Shown one piece after another: positions 46,383 through 56,803 of a DNA stretch of 64,000 nucleotides (the stretch's first letter is position 1; each line of letters opens with the position of its first letter). Location of the stretch: assembly GCA_018340805.1 (NCBI GenBank), contig JACMZG010001914.1, positions 27,714,063-27,778,062 on the forward strand, read 5' to 3'. Under the pieces are notes generated by a model. That model searched no databases and was not told where the DNA came from. It was given only the letters and a program-made list of their open reading frames with translations. A program made the translations under genes and the position numbers. The DNA is from Microvelia longipes (taxonomy: Eukaryota > Arthropoda > Insecta > Hemiptera > Veliidae).

Positions 46383-47302
46383 ATGCTTAAAATAATAATA
46401 TAAATATATAATAATTGTAATAAATAAGTACTTTTGTAACAAATATATTGTATATTTTTATGCACATATAATTGCAATGTTTGGTAAATAAAGGCTCTTT
46501 TTTTTAATTATAAATTTAATATATTGGGTTTAGGAAAACCCCATCCCTAATTTGCTACAACAGCCCCCTACAACCCATCCCCAAATATTTGGCATTTTCA
46601 TCCATCATAACCACCGATCATATAACTAACACAATAGATTGTGGGCTAAACAGTAACAGCAGGTCAACAAGAGAACGACTGCTGCACTGCGTGTCCTCTA
46701 TGGATAAATGAGGTACTAACAAGTCAAATTTACCCGATATTCCCACCTTTTTACTAGTAGTAGGGGGGTGGGGAGGTCAAGCCTGGTGAGTAGACCAACT
46801 TTAAGGTCCTTTTCACCAACCCCGTAACTCAATCACCCTCTCACCACTACGCCTCCACCTCCTGTTTCCTGCTGTAACTGCACACATACTCTATTAAATT
46901 TAATATTTCAAATGAGGAAAACAACTCTTATATCTTAGTTGAAGGCTCTGTTATTGCTCTCTAAATTACTCACTTAATCTCTTAAAATATCAAGTTTTTA
47001 CATTTCAAACAATTCATTGTGACCTAGGTTATTGTAGGAATTAATGGCAGTTGAAAGTAACAGCTCAAGCCCTTAAGATACTGAATTCACCATTAACTTA
47101 AACAAATAAAACAATTGTATTTACTGATAATTAGGAAATCAATTTAAATTGACAGCTTTTTACACAAAAATAATTCATAAGTATTGAAAATTATTGTTAA
47201 AAATACAGCTGTAAATAATAATATTGATTGCCCAGCCATTTGAGCGACGAAAACTAACGAATAAATTATTAACAAAATATTTATTGGACAGTTAAGAATT
47301 AA

Positions 47303-47389
47303 ATTCTAGGTTAATAATGAAGACTTCAGTATTAAAGGAAGTTTAAAGTATACTCTAAAGGACTGAAGTCTTTATTATTAACCTAGAAT
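47303..47389. repeat. 28-bp-stem hairpin
   Basis: The left arm at 47,303-47,330 (ATTCTAGGTTAATAAT, then AAGACTTCAGT) and the inverse right arm at 47,362-47,389 pair with one mismatch around a 31-nt loop. The 87-nt size is in the range of a microRNA precursor, but a decayed MITE would look the same. Confidence 0.75.
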
Positions 47390-47689
47390 AAATTATTTTT
47401 CTTAAGATGAAAAATCGCGGTAAAGGACAAAGATTTTTTGTCATTAATAGTTCATTATTTAGCCACCTGAGTGGACACACAGTGCTAGCATCAGTCCAAC
47501 GCTAGCAAACACTGTGTTGTCTAGTCTCTCTATTTAAGTCTAACACCCCTGATCATATCATTTCAGCTTTAACAGCCACCTAAACCCCATCCCTAATTTT
47601 TGGCATTCTCATCCATTATACCATCATAACATTACAGTTTCAACAGCCCCCTAAACCCAATCCCTAAATTTTGGTATTCTCAGCCATAT

Positions 47690-47990
47690 ATCATCAAAAA
47701 ATTTTGAATTTTGAAACATCGAAAAAGTAACCTGACCACCTTCGCTTAAAAACATAATCAAATAAACAGAACAAAGTCACAGTAACTTATATAGTGGAAC
47801 ATTTAAAATAGAAATCAAAATACAAACAATGTGCGGGAAGCCGAAAACATTTGATTTATTATAACCTTAACACACTCTTGGAGGAAGTTTCAATGAGGTT
47901 AAACAGAGCCCCTGAGAGCACCAAAAATGTTTTAGGCCTCTTAATGAATTAACATAGGCTATGCCTCTTTTAGTACATGTCTTTATGTTA
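47690..47990 (+). repeat. Related arm of the palindromic element
   Basis: TTTTGAAACATCGAAAAAGT, CAAACAATGTGCGG and TTCAATGAGGTTA match the arms at 48,115-48,350 in the same orientation. It is a half-copy without its inverted partner. Confidence 0.7.
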
Positions 47991-48082
47991 AACTTACTTT
48001 ATGTTATCAGTGAAGCCAATTAAAATTAAAGACAAAAAATGTAAATCCTAGAAAGCTTATGCGCAGTTATTCCAATTTTACA

Positions 48083-48660
48083 TAGAGATATTATTACTAG
48101 AGGGGCCCTATAGGTTAAATTTTGAAACATCGAAAAAGTAAACTGACCACCTTCGTTTATAAATATAATCTAGTAATCAGTACAAAATTACAATAACTTA
48201 ACATAGTAAAACGTTAAAAATACAAATCAAAACACAAACAATGTGCGGAAAACCGAAATAAATTTATTAAATATAACTTTAACTCACAAGGAGGTTTCAA
48301 TGAGGTTACACAGAGCCCCAGAAAGATGTTTAGACCTCTCGATGCATAGAGATATATACTAGAGGGGCATAGCTTATCTTAATACATTGAGAGGCCTGAA
48401 ACATTTTTAGGGGCTCTCAGGGGCTCTGTGTAACCTCATTAAACCTCCTCTAAGAGGGAGTTAAGGTTATAATTAATCAATTGTTTTCGGCTTCCCGCAG
48501 ATTGTTTGTGTTGTGATTTGTATTTTAAACATTCTACTTTACAATTTACTGTTTTTGTTCTGTTTATTTGATGAAAATGATAATCGAATGTGGTCAGGTT
48601 ACTTTTTCGATGTTACATAATTCAACAAATAAGGCCCCTCTAGTAAAATATCTCTATGTC
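48083..48660. mobile_element. Foldback-type palindromic MITE
   Basis: The ends CATAGAGATATTATTACTAG (left) and the inverse of TAGTAAAATATCTCTATG (right) are outer parts of two ~270-bp inverted arms, which together make up almost the whole element. Shared arm landmarks are ACATCGAAAAAGTAA, CAAACAATGTGCGG, AATGAGGTTACACAGAGCCC and GAGGGGCC. The centre lies near 48,360-48,380. No gene. Confidence 0.75.
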
Positions 48661-48739
48661 TCGATGTACATAGATAGGCTATACCCGCTCTAGTATATCA
48701 ATTTTAGTTATATTTTTATTAGTTATTTTTTTAAGTCAG

Positions 48740-48835
48740 CTATCAGCTGATCACGCATGTCTGATTTTTTTACATGCCTGTATGTCACCTGTGTATAATA
48801 TACAGGCCTGTATATGATGTACAGGCATTCTAGGT
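48740..48835. repeat. Nested short palindromes
   Basis: Includes CAGCTATCAGCTG and the perfect 16-bp palindrome TATACAGGCCTGTATA, within a wider inverted arrangement of GCCTGTATGT and TGTACAGGC. Confidence 0.6.
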
Positions 48836-48849
48836 TTCCCCACTTTGTT

Positions 48850-49140
48850 TACCTATATATTACTATAGGTAATAGTAATAGTGGGTTTAATAGGTTATAC
48901 GTTATATTAATCGAAGAAGTAATAGGTTAAGTTATAGTAATAGCAAAGAGATATAGTTATAGGTAATTGTAATAGTGGGTGTAATAGGATAAGTTATAAT
49001 AATAGTTATATTGGTTACAGTAATAATAGAATAGTAATAAGTTGTAGTATTAGTACTAATTCGCAATAGAGCTAACAGCAATATTAGTATTAAAAATAGT
49101 AATATTTAAGGAAGTTCTATTAGAAATGTAATATTAAAAG
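48850..49140. repeat. Degenerate ATAGTA simple repeat
   Basis: Irregular AATAGTAATAGTGGG and GGTTATAGTAATAG motifs. No gene. Confidence 0.6.
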
Positions 49141-49171
49141 CAGACATGCAAATAGAATAATTGTAAACGGT

Positions 49172-49447
49172 AATAGAAATATTCCAAAATGGCTAAAGAT
49201 TCAAAGTAAAATATATCGTACTCATATTACGATCTATCAACTTTTATAATTATGCTATTCTAGAATTGTAGTTAAATATTAAATAAATTCAAAATTATAT
49301 AGATTAAAACGAATAATAAAAGTTCTAGACTTACTTCACTTCATCGGGATTTCCACTCTGCATGAAGGCTGACTGACGAGAAGTGACCGAGCCCTCCTTT
49401 TATAACCTATGGTGGCCTCCGCCATCTTGAAATCACAGAACAAATAA
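49172..49447 (-). repeat. Promoter/first-exon cassette, copy B (short)
   Basis: Reads leftward: AAGATGGCGGAG, TATAAAA at 49,404, initiator TCAGTC with A at 49,374, ATG at 49,363, donor GTAAGT at 49,334, then intron-like DNA matching 2211-2330. A possible acceptor, TTGAATCTTTAG, precedes CCATTTTGG near 49,190. The unit is tandemly repeated in direct orientation by the next copy. Confidence 0.75.
49335..49374 (-). CDS. Putative first exon MQSGNPDEVK, copy B
   Basis: After an 11-nt leader, the ATG at 49,363 opens MQSGNPDEVK, with the last codon interrupted by the donor GTAAGT. The TATA-to-start spacing is 30 nt. Copies at 2177 (MQSGLSDVVK) and near 49,631 (MQSGNLDEVK) keep the frame and donor phase. 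Splicing to the acceptor near 49,191 would add a short hydrophobic tail and a stop, but that region is AT-rich and this may be chance. The function is unknown. Confidence 0.45.
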
Positions 49448-49448
49448 T

Positions 49449-49652
49449 TATTAGAAATATTCCAAAATGGCTAAAGATTCAAAGTAAAATATATCGTACT
49501 CATATTACGATCTATCAACTTTTATAATTATGCTATTCTAGAATTGTAGTTAAATATTATAAATTCAAAAATTATATAGATTAAAACGAATAATAAAAGT
49601 TCTAGACTTACTTCACTTCATCGAGATTTCCACTCTGCATGAAGGCTGAAGG
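49449..49652 (-). repeat. Cassette copy C, intron/exon half, cut by the foldback element
   Basis: Repeats 49,172-49,369 almost exactly (AGAAATATTCCAAAATGGCT onward). The exon runs to GCCTTCATGCAG, then breaks at GCTGAAGG, where the foldback element starts. The promoter half of the same copy lies beyond the element at 56,804 onward. Confidence 0.8.
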
Positions 49653-49699
49653 GGACTGCCTAAAACACTGAACAGAGGAACTACTGAATGCAAGAACTA

Positions 49700-51775
49700 C
49701 TGAACAGAGCATATCCAGACTAAAGGCTATAATGGCTATACCTACAGACTTGATATTTAGTACAAACATAGATAACAACATTATAAGAGTTTTCACACTT
49801 CGTCCAGTGGAAATATATTGTGGTAAACCACACTTATATACTCGATTAAGTATTTCACTGAATACATTATGTTTCCACTGAACGGCCAAATGGCTGTACC
49901 TACAGACTTGATATTTAGTACAAACATAGATAACAACATTATAAGAGTTTTCACACTTCGTCCAGTGGAAATATATTGTGGTAAACCACACTTATATACT
50001 CGATTAAGTATTTACTGAATACATTATGTTTCCACTGAACGGCCAAATGGATGTACCTACAGACTTGATATTTAGTACAAACATAGATAACAACATTATA
50101 AGAGTTTTCACACTTCGTCCAGTGGAAATATATTGTGGTAACCCACACTTATATACTCGATTAAGTATTTCACTGAATACATTATGTTTCCACTGAACGG
50201 CCAAATGGCTGTACCTACAGACTTGATATTTAGTACAAACATAGATAACAACATTATAAGAGTTTCCATTTTTCGTCCAGTGGAAATATATTGTGGTAAA
50301 CCACACTTATATACTCGATTAAGTATTTCACTGAATACATTATGTTTCCACTGAACGGCCAAATGGCTGTACCTACAGACTTGATATTTAGTACAAACAT
50401 AGATAACAACATTATAAGAGTTTCACACTTCGTCCAGTGGAAATATATTGTGGTAAACCACAACTTATATACTCGATTAAGTATTTCACTGAATACATTA
50501 TGTTTCCACTGAACAGCCAAATGGCTGTACCTACAGACTTGATATTTACTACAAACATAGATAACAACATTATAAGAGTATCCACACTTCGTCCAGTGGA
50601 AATATATTGTGGTAACCACACTTATATACTCGATTAAGTATTTCACTGAATACATTTGTTTCCACTGAACGGCCAAATGGCTGTACCTACAGACTTGATA
50701 TTTAGTACAAACATAGATAACAACATTATAAGAGTTTCCACACTTCGTCAGTGGAAAATATATTGTGGTTAACCCACTTATATACTCGATTAAGTATTTC
50801 ACTGAATACATTATGTTTCCACTGAACAGCCAAATGGCTGTACCTACAGACTTGATATTTACTACAACATAGATAACAACATAAAGAGTATCCACACTTC
50901 GTCCAGTGAAATATATTGTGGTAAACCACACTTATATACTCGATTAAGTAGAATACATTATGTTCCACTGAACGGCCAATGGCTGTACCTACAGACTTGA
51001 TATTTACTACAAACATAGATAACAACATTATAAGAGTATCCACACTTCGTCCAGTGGAAATATATTGTGGTAAACACACACTTATATACTCGATAAAGTA
51101 TTCACTGAATACATTATGTTTCTACTGAACGGCCAAACGGCTGTACCTAAAGACTTGATATTTAGTACAAACATAGATAACAACATTATAAGAGTATCCA
51201 CACTTCGTCCAGTGGAAATATATTGTGGTTAACTACACTTATATACTCGATTAAGTATTTCACTGAATACATTATGTTTCTACTGAACGGCCAAATGGCT
51301 GTACCTTCAGACTTGATATTTAGTACAAACATAGATAACAACATTATAAGTGTTTCCGCACTTCGTCCAGTGGAAATATTGTGGTTAACCACACTTATAT
51401 ACTCGATTAAGTATTCACTGAATACATTATGTTTCCACTGAACGGCCAGATGGCTGTACCAACAGACTTGATATTTAGTACAAACATAGATAACAACATT
51501 ATAAGAGTGTCCAAACTTCGTCCAGTGGAAATATATTGTGGTAAACCACACTTATATACTCGATTAAGTATTTTACTGAATACATTATGTTTCCACTAAA
51601 TGGCCAAATGGCTGTACCTACAGACTTGATATTTAGTACAAACATAGATAACAACATTATAAGAGTGTCCACACTTCGTCCAGTGGAAATATATTGTGGT
51701 AACCTCATTTTTTATGGAATTAAGTATTTTACTGAATTTATTAGGATATCACTGAACGGCGAAATCGCTATCAAT
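49700..51775 (-). repeat. Left arm: ~13 units of the 158-bp repeat
   Basis: Each unit holds ACGGCCAAATGGCTGTACC, ACAGACTTGATATTTAG, TAGATAACAACATTATAAGA, CACTTCGTCCAGTGG and the variable palindrome GTGGTTAACCAC/GTGGTAAACCAC. Units vary by small indels, and the innermost one (51,700-51,775) is the most diverged. Frames up to 225 residues cross the array because two minus-strand frames of the unit lack stops; I do not call them genes. Confidence 0.92.
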
Positions 51776-52617
51776 TAAAAGCGCCTCTCCCTTTTAAGTT
51801 TATGTTTAAGTTTTAAGAAATGAATAAGGTGCTTAATAAAATAGAGCAAGAAGAAAATAACTTGAGTATATTTCTTTACATGAAATTATTAAAGTAAAAT
51901 ATTTATGTTAATCTTTGGGGGCCTTTTTGTGCTGCTCTAGGGCCCTGATCAGTGTTAACGGCCTCTTGAGGCCCTTGTCTTTCGTTTGGAACCTTTAATG
52001 TCAAGTATAAAGAATATGGGCCTTAAAGGACCTACATTTAGGTAATATATTACAAATGTGTTTTAAGTACTTTAAAAACAGTTGTCCCTTGGGCCTAAGT
52101 TAAAGTATGGGCCCCTTTGACTCTTGTCTCATTTTTTGATTTTCTTATATTTTTTTCAAATTTGTGGTTTCTTCTTTAAGTTTATTTTTGGCTGAGGGAC
52201 CCAAGGGGGGCTGCCACCCTCATTCTTAATGTCCAGTCCGCCCCTGTGCACAACGCCCGCATTTCCCATATTGCCCGCAACTTATACAATTTAAATAGAA
52301 TATTATTATTATGTTAGTTAATATCTATAGTCTCTGATAACGGAATAGAAAGGGTAGGTCTTCATTAGAATATTTAATTATTTACAGGTCGATCATTTTC
52401 AAGTTTATCCTCTATTTCGTGTTTTATCCGTGTCATATTTTATTTTATTGCTGATCAGGGTTGCCAGGCGTCTCGATTTCGGCAGGATAGTCCCGATATT
52501 ATATCATGTTATGTTATGTTATGTTATGTATCATTATATCAACTGTTATGTTGAAAAGAGTAACTTTTTCATTTGCTAACTAAACAAATAATATAAAATG
52601 GGAAAATAATGAATTAA

Positions 52618-52618
<1 letters not shown>
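51776..52618. other. Centre of the foldback element, left part
   Basis: No gene. Contains a DNA-element end at 52,185-52,245 (TTTTTGGCTGAGGGACCC to AATGTCCAGTCCGCCCCTG), inverse to that at 18,945. It also contains a CAGGGTTGCCAGGCGTCTCG start near 52,457, related to 62,055, and a short (TATGT)n run at 52,505-52,530. Confidence 0.5.
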
Positions 52619-52713
<95 letters not shown>

Positions 52714-52714
52714 C
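52619..52714. repeat. (TA)n microsatellite
   Basis: TA run with two short breaks. Confidence 0.95.
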
Positions 52715-52754
52715 ATAAAATGTGTATATATGCTCCAATTTCCTTATTATATTA

Positions 52755-53650
52755 CTTTTCCTCATTTATACCGTAAGTATATAGGAAAAGTATTGTGTTT
52801 GCAAAAAAATCCGAAACCGGAATTATCCGTTTTAGGCGTTTTTAAGGCCTCCTCAGTGGTTTTCGCAAAGTTTGTCTGTATGTGTGTTTGTGTGTTTATA
52901 TTCTGGGGTATTTAAAGATGAAAAGAGTTTCTAATGACTAGAATGAAGAGATGGATTGACTAAGACATCTTAAATAATAAAACTAAATGTGTGTGTGTGT
53001 GTATGTGTCTGTTATCATTGTAGCGCCCAGTGTATTTATGCTAGAGAGTTGAAATTTTGTACAAAAATCAGTCTACCACTGTAGTTGTGCTATTTGGAAA
53101 ATATTTTTTATGACGTCATTGACCCCCAATAATGACAGCGAAAATTTCGAAAAAATGATAAAACGCGAAAAAATGATGCGATCGGATTGAGATTTGGCAC
53201 GCATGTGACTATGTAAAAGACTAACATATGTGCTAAGTTTCATCTCATTATCAGCATTAGTTTAATTTTTTTTGAATGACTGGTGACGTTTTTTAAAAAA
53301 TTGTAACTAATTAGGATGGTCTAATTGAGTTCAAATTTATATTATTACCTTATAAATAAGTACACTAAGATTCGTTTCAATACGACAAGTATATCTACGA
53401 TTTTTGTTGGATTATAATAATTAAGGAGGATTGAGCGTGGTCAGTGCTGTAATGGGTGACTGCTAAGAATGATACGGATGCATTTACTATCTGAGAACGA
53501 GCAAAGCAAGTCAGAAGACATGCTGCAGTAAAAAATTTGGCGAACTGTATTTTCTGAGGACAAGCGAAGCGATTCCTAAGCAGGGAGGATGAGGTTAGCG
53601 AATCCGATGTGATGAGAAAAAGTTCCGAGGTACCCGTACCTGATTTTTTT
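52755..53650 (+). repeat. R-family repeat, most complete copy
   Basis: Starts with the near-palindrome TACTTTTCCTCATTTATACC and its partner AGTATATAGGAAAAGTA. It runs through GTGTTTGCAAAAAAATCC, GTGTGTCTGTTATCATTG-like sequence, TTTATGCTAGAGAGTTGAAA, TGACGTCATT, GATCGGATTGAGATTTGGC, ATCAGCATTAG and GACAAGTATATC. It ends at CGAATCCGATGTGATGAGAA then GAGGTACCC, a length of about 0.9 kb. There is no coding frame. It may be a non-autonomous DNA element of unknown class. Confidence 0.7.
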
Positions 53651-53885
53651 TAGTTGAATTTCATTTTTAGTTTTTAGCGCGTAAAATAGAGCGGATGCAG
53701 TAATAAAATATAGAAAAAATATAAACATAAAACCATTTAGTTTCATACCTGGTAGGGCTGTACTTCTTGGAACTTAGCTGTGTCGGTGAGCCTATTCTTT
53801 GTTATTAAAAGGGAGATTAGTCATATGGTATACATTTTCAAGAATTTACATTATGATTAAAAACTCTAGTTTATAATTTTTTTTA
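53651..53885. other. Spacer between two R copies
   Basis: AT-rich sequence with nothing recognised. Confidence 0.4.
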
Positions 53886-54492
53886 CTTTTCCACATTTAT
53901 ACTGTAGGAATAATATTGTAAATATATATACATAGATAAATATCACAATACAAGAGGAAAAGTATTGTGTTTGCAAAAAAATCCCAAACCGGGATGTCAC
54001 CGGAATTATTCGTTTCAGGCGTTTGTGCTATTCAGAAAATAATTTTTTTATGACGTTATTAACCCCCAATAATGACTCTGCAACAATTTCGAAAACTTAT
54101 AAAAAGCAAAAAAATGATGCGGTAGGCATGTATATGTCTAGCATATGTCCAAAGCTTCATGTCATTATCAGCATTAGTTCAATTGTTGTAGAATGACTTG
54201 TATACGTTTTTTAATAAAAATGGTTAAAAATCGGAAAAAAACTAATTGACTTAAGTATATACCGTTACGTATTAAATAAGTACACCAAGTTTTGATTTAT
54301 TATGACAAGTATATCCATGATTTTTGGTAGATCATAAAATAAAAAAGCAATACCGTAATCAGTTCCTAGATGAGTGAATAAGGACAAGCGAAAGAAGTTC
54401 AAAGACGTTTTGCAGTATAAGACTAAAAACTTGTATATACAGAGGAATAAAGCGAGTCCAAAGCTGAGAGGATTAGCATAGCGAATCCGATG
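53886..54492 (+). repeat. R-family repeat, truncated copy
   Basis: Begins TACTTTTCCACATTTATACT, with a 45-bp AT insertion inside its terminal palindrome (GGAATAATATTGTAAATATA). It continues with GAGGAAAAGTATTGTGTTTG and runs to CGAATCCGATGT. It stops exactly where the right 158-bp array begins. Confidence 0.7.
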
Positions 54493-56745
54493 TCGAAACT
54501 CTTATAATGTTGTTTACTATGTTTGCAGTAAATATCAAGTCTGTAGGTACAGCCATATGGCCGTTCAGTGGAAACATAATGTATTCAGTGAAATACAGTT
54601 AATAAGTGTGGTTAACACAAATATTTCCACTGGGCGAAGTTTGGACGTTATCTATGTTGTAGTAAATATCAAGTCAGGTACAGCCATGGCCGTTCAGTGG
54701 AAACATAATGTATTAGTGAAATTTAATCGAGTATATAAGTGTGTTAACCACAATATATTTCCACTGGACGAAGTGTGGAACTCTTATAATGTTGTTATCT
54801 ATGTTTGTAGTAAATATCAAGTCTGTAGGTACAGCCATATGGCCGTTCAGTGGAAACATAATGTATTCAGTGAAATAATTAATCGAGTATAAGTGTGGTT
54901 ACCACAATATATTTCCACTGGACGAAGTGTGGATACTCTTATAATGTTGTTATCTATGTTTGTAGTAAATATCAAGTCTGTAGGTTCAGCCATTTGGCTG
55001 TTCAGTGGAAACATAATGTATTCAGTGAAATACTTAATCGAGTATATAAGTGTGGTTTACCACAATATATTTCCACTGGACGAAGTGTGGAAACTCTTAT
55101 AATGTTGTTATCTATGTTTGTACTAAATATCAAGTCTGTAGGTTCAGCCATTTGGCTGTTCAGTGGAAACATAATGTATTCAGTGAAATACTTAATCGAG
55201 TATATAAGTGTAGTTAACCACAATATATTTCCACTGGACGAAGTGTGGATACTCTTATAATGTTGTTATCTATGTTTGTACTAAATATCAAGTCTGTAGG
55301 TACAGCCATTTGGCCGTTCAGTGGAAACATATTGTATTCAGTGAAATACTTAATCGAGTATATAAGTGTGGTTTACCACAATATATTTCCACTGGACGAA
55401 GTGTGAAAACTCTTATAATGTTGTTATCTATGTTTGTACTAAATATCAAGTCTGTAGGTACAGCCATTTGGCCGTTCAGTGGAAACATAATGTATTTAGT
55501 GAAATACTTATCGAGTATATAAGTGTGGTTTACCACAATATATTTCCACTGGACGAAGTGTGAAAACTCTTATAATGTTGTTATCTATGTTTGTACTAAT
55601 ATCAAGTCTGTAGGTACAGCCATTTGGCCGTTCAGTAGAACATAATGTATTCAGTGAATACTTAATCGAGTATATAAGTGTGGTTAACCACAATATATTT
55701 CCACTGGACGAAGTGTGGATACTCTTATAATGTTGTTATCTATGTTTGTAGTAAATATCAAGTCTGTAGGTACAGCCATTGGCCGTTCAGTGGAAACATA
55801 ATGTATTCAGTGAAATACTTAATCGAGTATATAAGTGTAGTTAACCACAATATATTTCCACTGGACGAAGTGTGGATACTCTTATAATGTTGTTATCTAT
55901 GTTTGTAGTAAATATCAAGTCTGTAGGTTCAGCCATTTGGCTGTTCAGTGGAAACATAATGTATTCAGTGAAATACTTAATCGAGTATATAAGTGTAGTT
56001 AACCACAATATATTTCCACTGGACGAAGTGTGGATACTCTTATAATGTTGTTATCTATGTTTGTACTAAATATCAAGTCTGTAGGTACAGCCATTTGGCC
56101 GTTCAGTGGAAACATAATGTATTCAGTGAAATACTTAATCGAGTATATAAGTGTGGTTTACCACAATATATTTCCACTGGACGAAGTGTGAAATTCTTAT
56201 AATGTTGTTATCTATGTTTGTACTAAATATCAAGTCTGTAGGTACAGCCATTTGGCCGTTCAGTGGAAACATAATGTATTTAGTGAATTACTTAATCGAG
56301 TATATAAGTGTGGTTTACCACAATATATTTCCACTGGACGAAGTGTGGAAACTCTTATAATGTTGTTATCTATGTTTGTACTAAATATCAAGTCTGTAGG
56401 TACAGCCATTTGGCCGTTCAGTGAAAACATAATGTATTCAGTGAAATACTTAATCGAGTATATAAGTGTAGTTAACCACAATAATTTCCACTGGACGAAG
56501 TGTGGATACTCTTATAATGTGTTATCTATGTTTGTACTAAATATCAAGTCTTTAGGTACAGCCGTTTGGCCGTTCAGTAGAAACATAATGTATTCAGTGA
56601 AATACTTAATCGAGTATATAAGTGTGGTTTACCACAATATATTTCCACTGGACGAAGTGTGGATACTCTTATAATGTTGTTATCTATGTTTGTAGTAAAT
56701 ATCAAGTCTGTAGGTACAGCCATTATAGCTTTTAGCCTGGATATG
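54493..56745 (+). repeat. Right arm: ~14 units of the 158-bp repeat
   Basis: TTCAGTGGAAACATAATGTA starts at 55,001, 55,159 and 55,317, a period of exactly 158 bp; the first few units are shorter through deletions. Sequence and order are the inverse of the left arm. Within each unit TTCAGTGGAAA and TTTCCACTGGA are themselves inverted, so a unit can fold on its own. Confidence 0.92.
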
Positions 56746-56803
56746 CTCTGTTCAGTAGTTCTGCATTCAGTAGTTCCTCTGTTCAGTGTTTAGAAACTCC
56801 CAG

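Larger units (their letters stand above)
45400..47700 (+). repeat. Dispersed ~80-bp repeat (CAACAGCCCCCTAAACCC)
   Basis: Units with CAACAGCCCCCTAAACCC, ATCCCTAATTTTTGGCA and GCCATAATATTACATCAGC occur at about 45,410-45,560, 45,930-46,020, 46,540-46,620 and 47,550-47,700. They are separated by other sequence, as if one array was broken up by insertions. The stretches between (45,570-45,920 and 46,640-47,230) show no gene. Confidence 0.7.
49653..56803. mobile_element. Foldback-type DNA element with 158-bp tandem-array arms
   Basis: The two ends are inverted copies: the left reads inward CTAAAACACTGAACAGAGGA, the right (inverse) CTAAACACTGAACAGAGGA, followed on both by ACTACTGAA iterons and then 158-bp tandem arrays of opposite orientation. 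GCTGAAGG flanks both sides (49,645-49,652 and 56,804-56,811), a likely 8-bp target duplication. Arms of tandem repeats in inverted orientation are the defining feature of foldback elements (FB and Galileo in Drosophila). The 2.7-kb centre (51,775-54,492) holds other repeats but no transposase, so the copy is non-autonomous or gutted. The superfamily (P or hAT, both with about 8-bp duplications) is unresolved. Confidence 0.75.

Noticed and set aside
49608..51708. Series of overlapping frames of 65-225 residues in the left 158-bp array (and the same in the right array, 54,557-56,674)
   Set aside because: They repeat the same peptide in shifting phases, follow the satellite unit, and break wherever a unit has an indel. 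They are products of the repeat, not genes.
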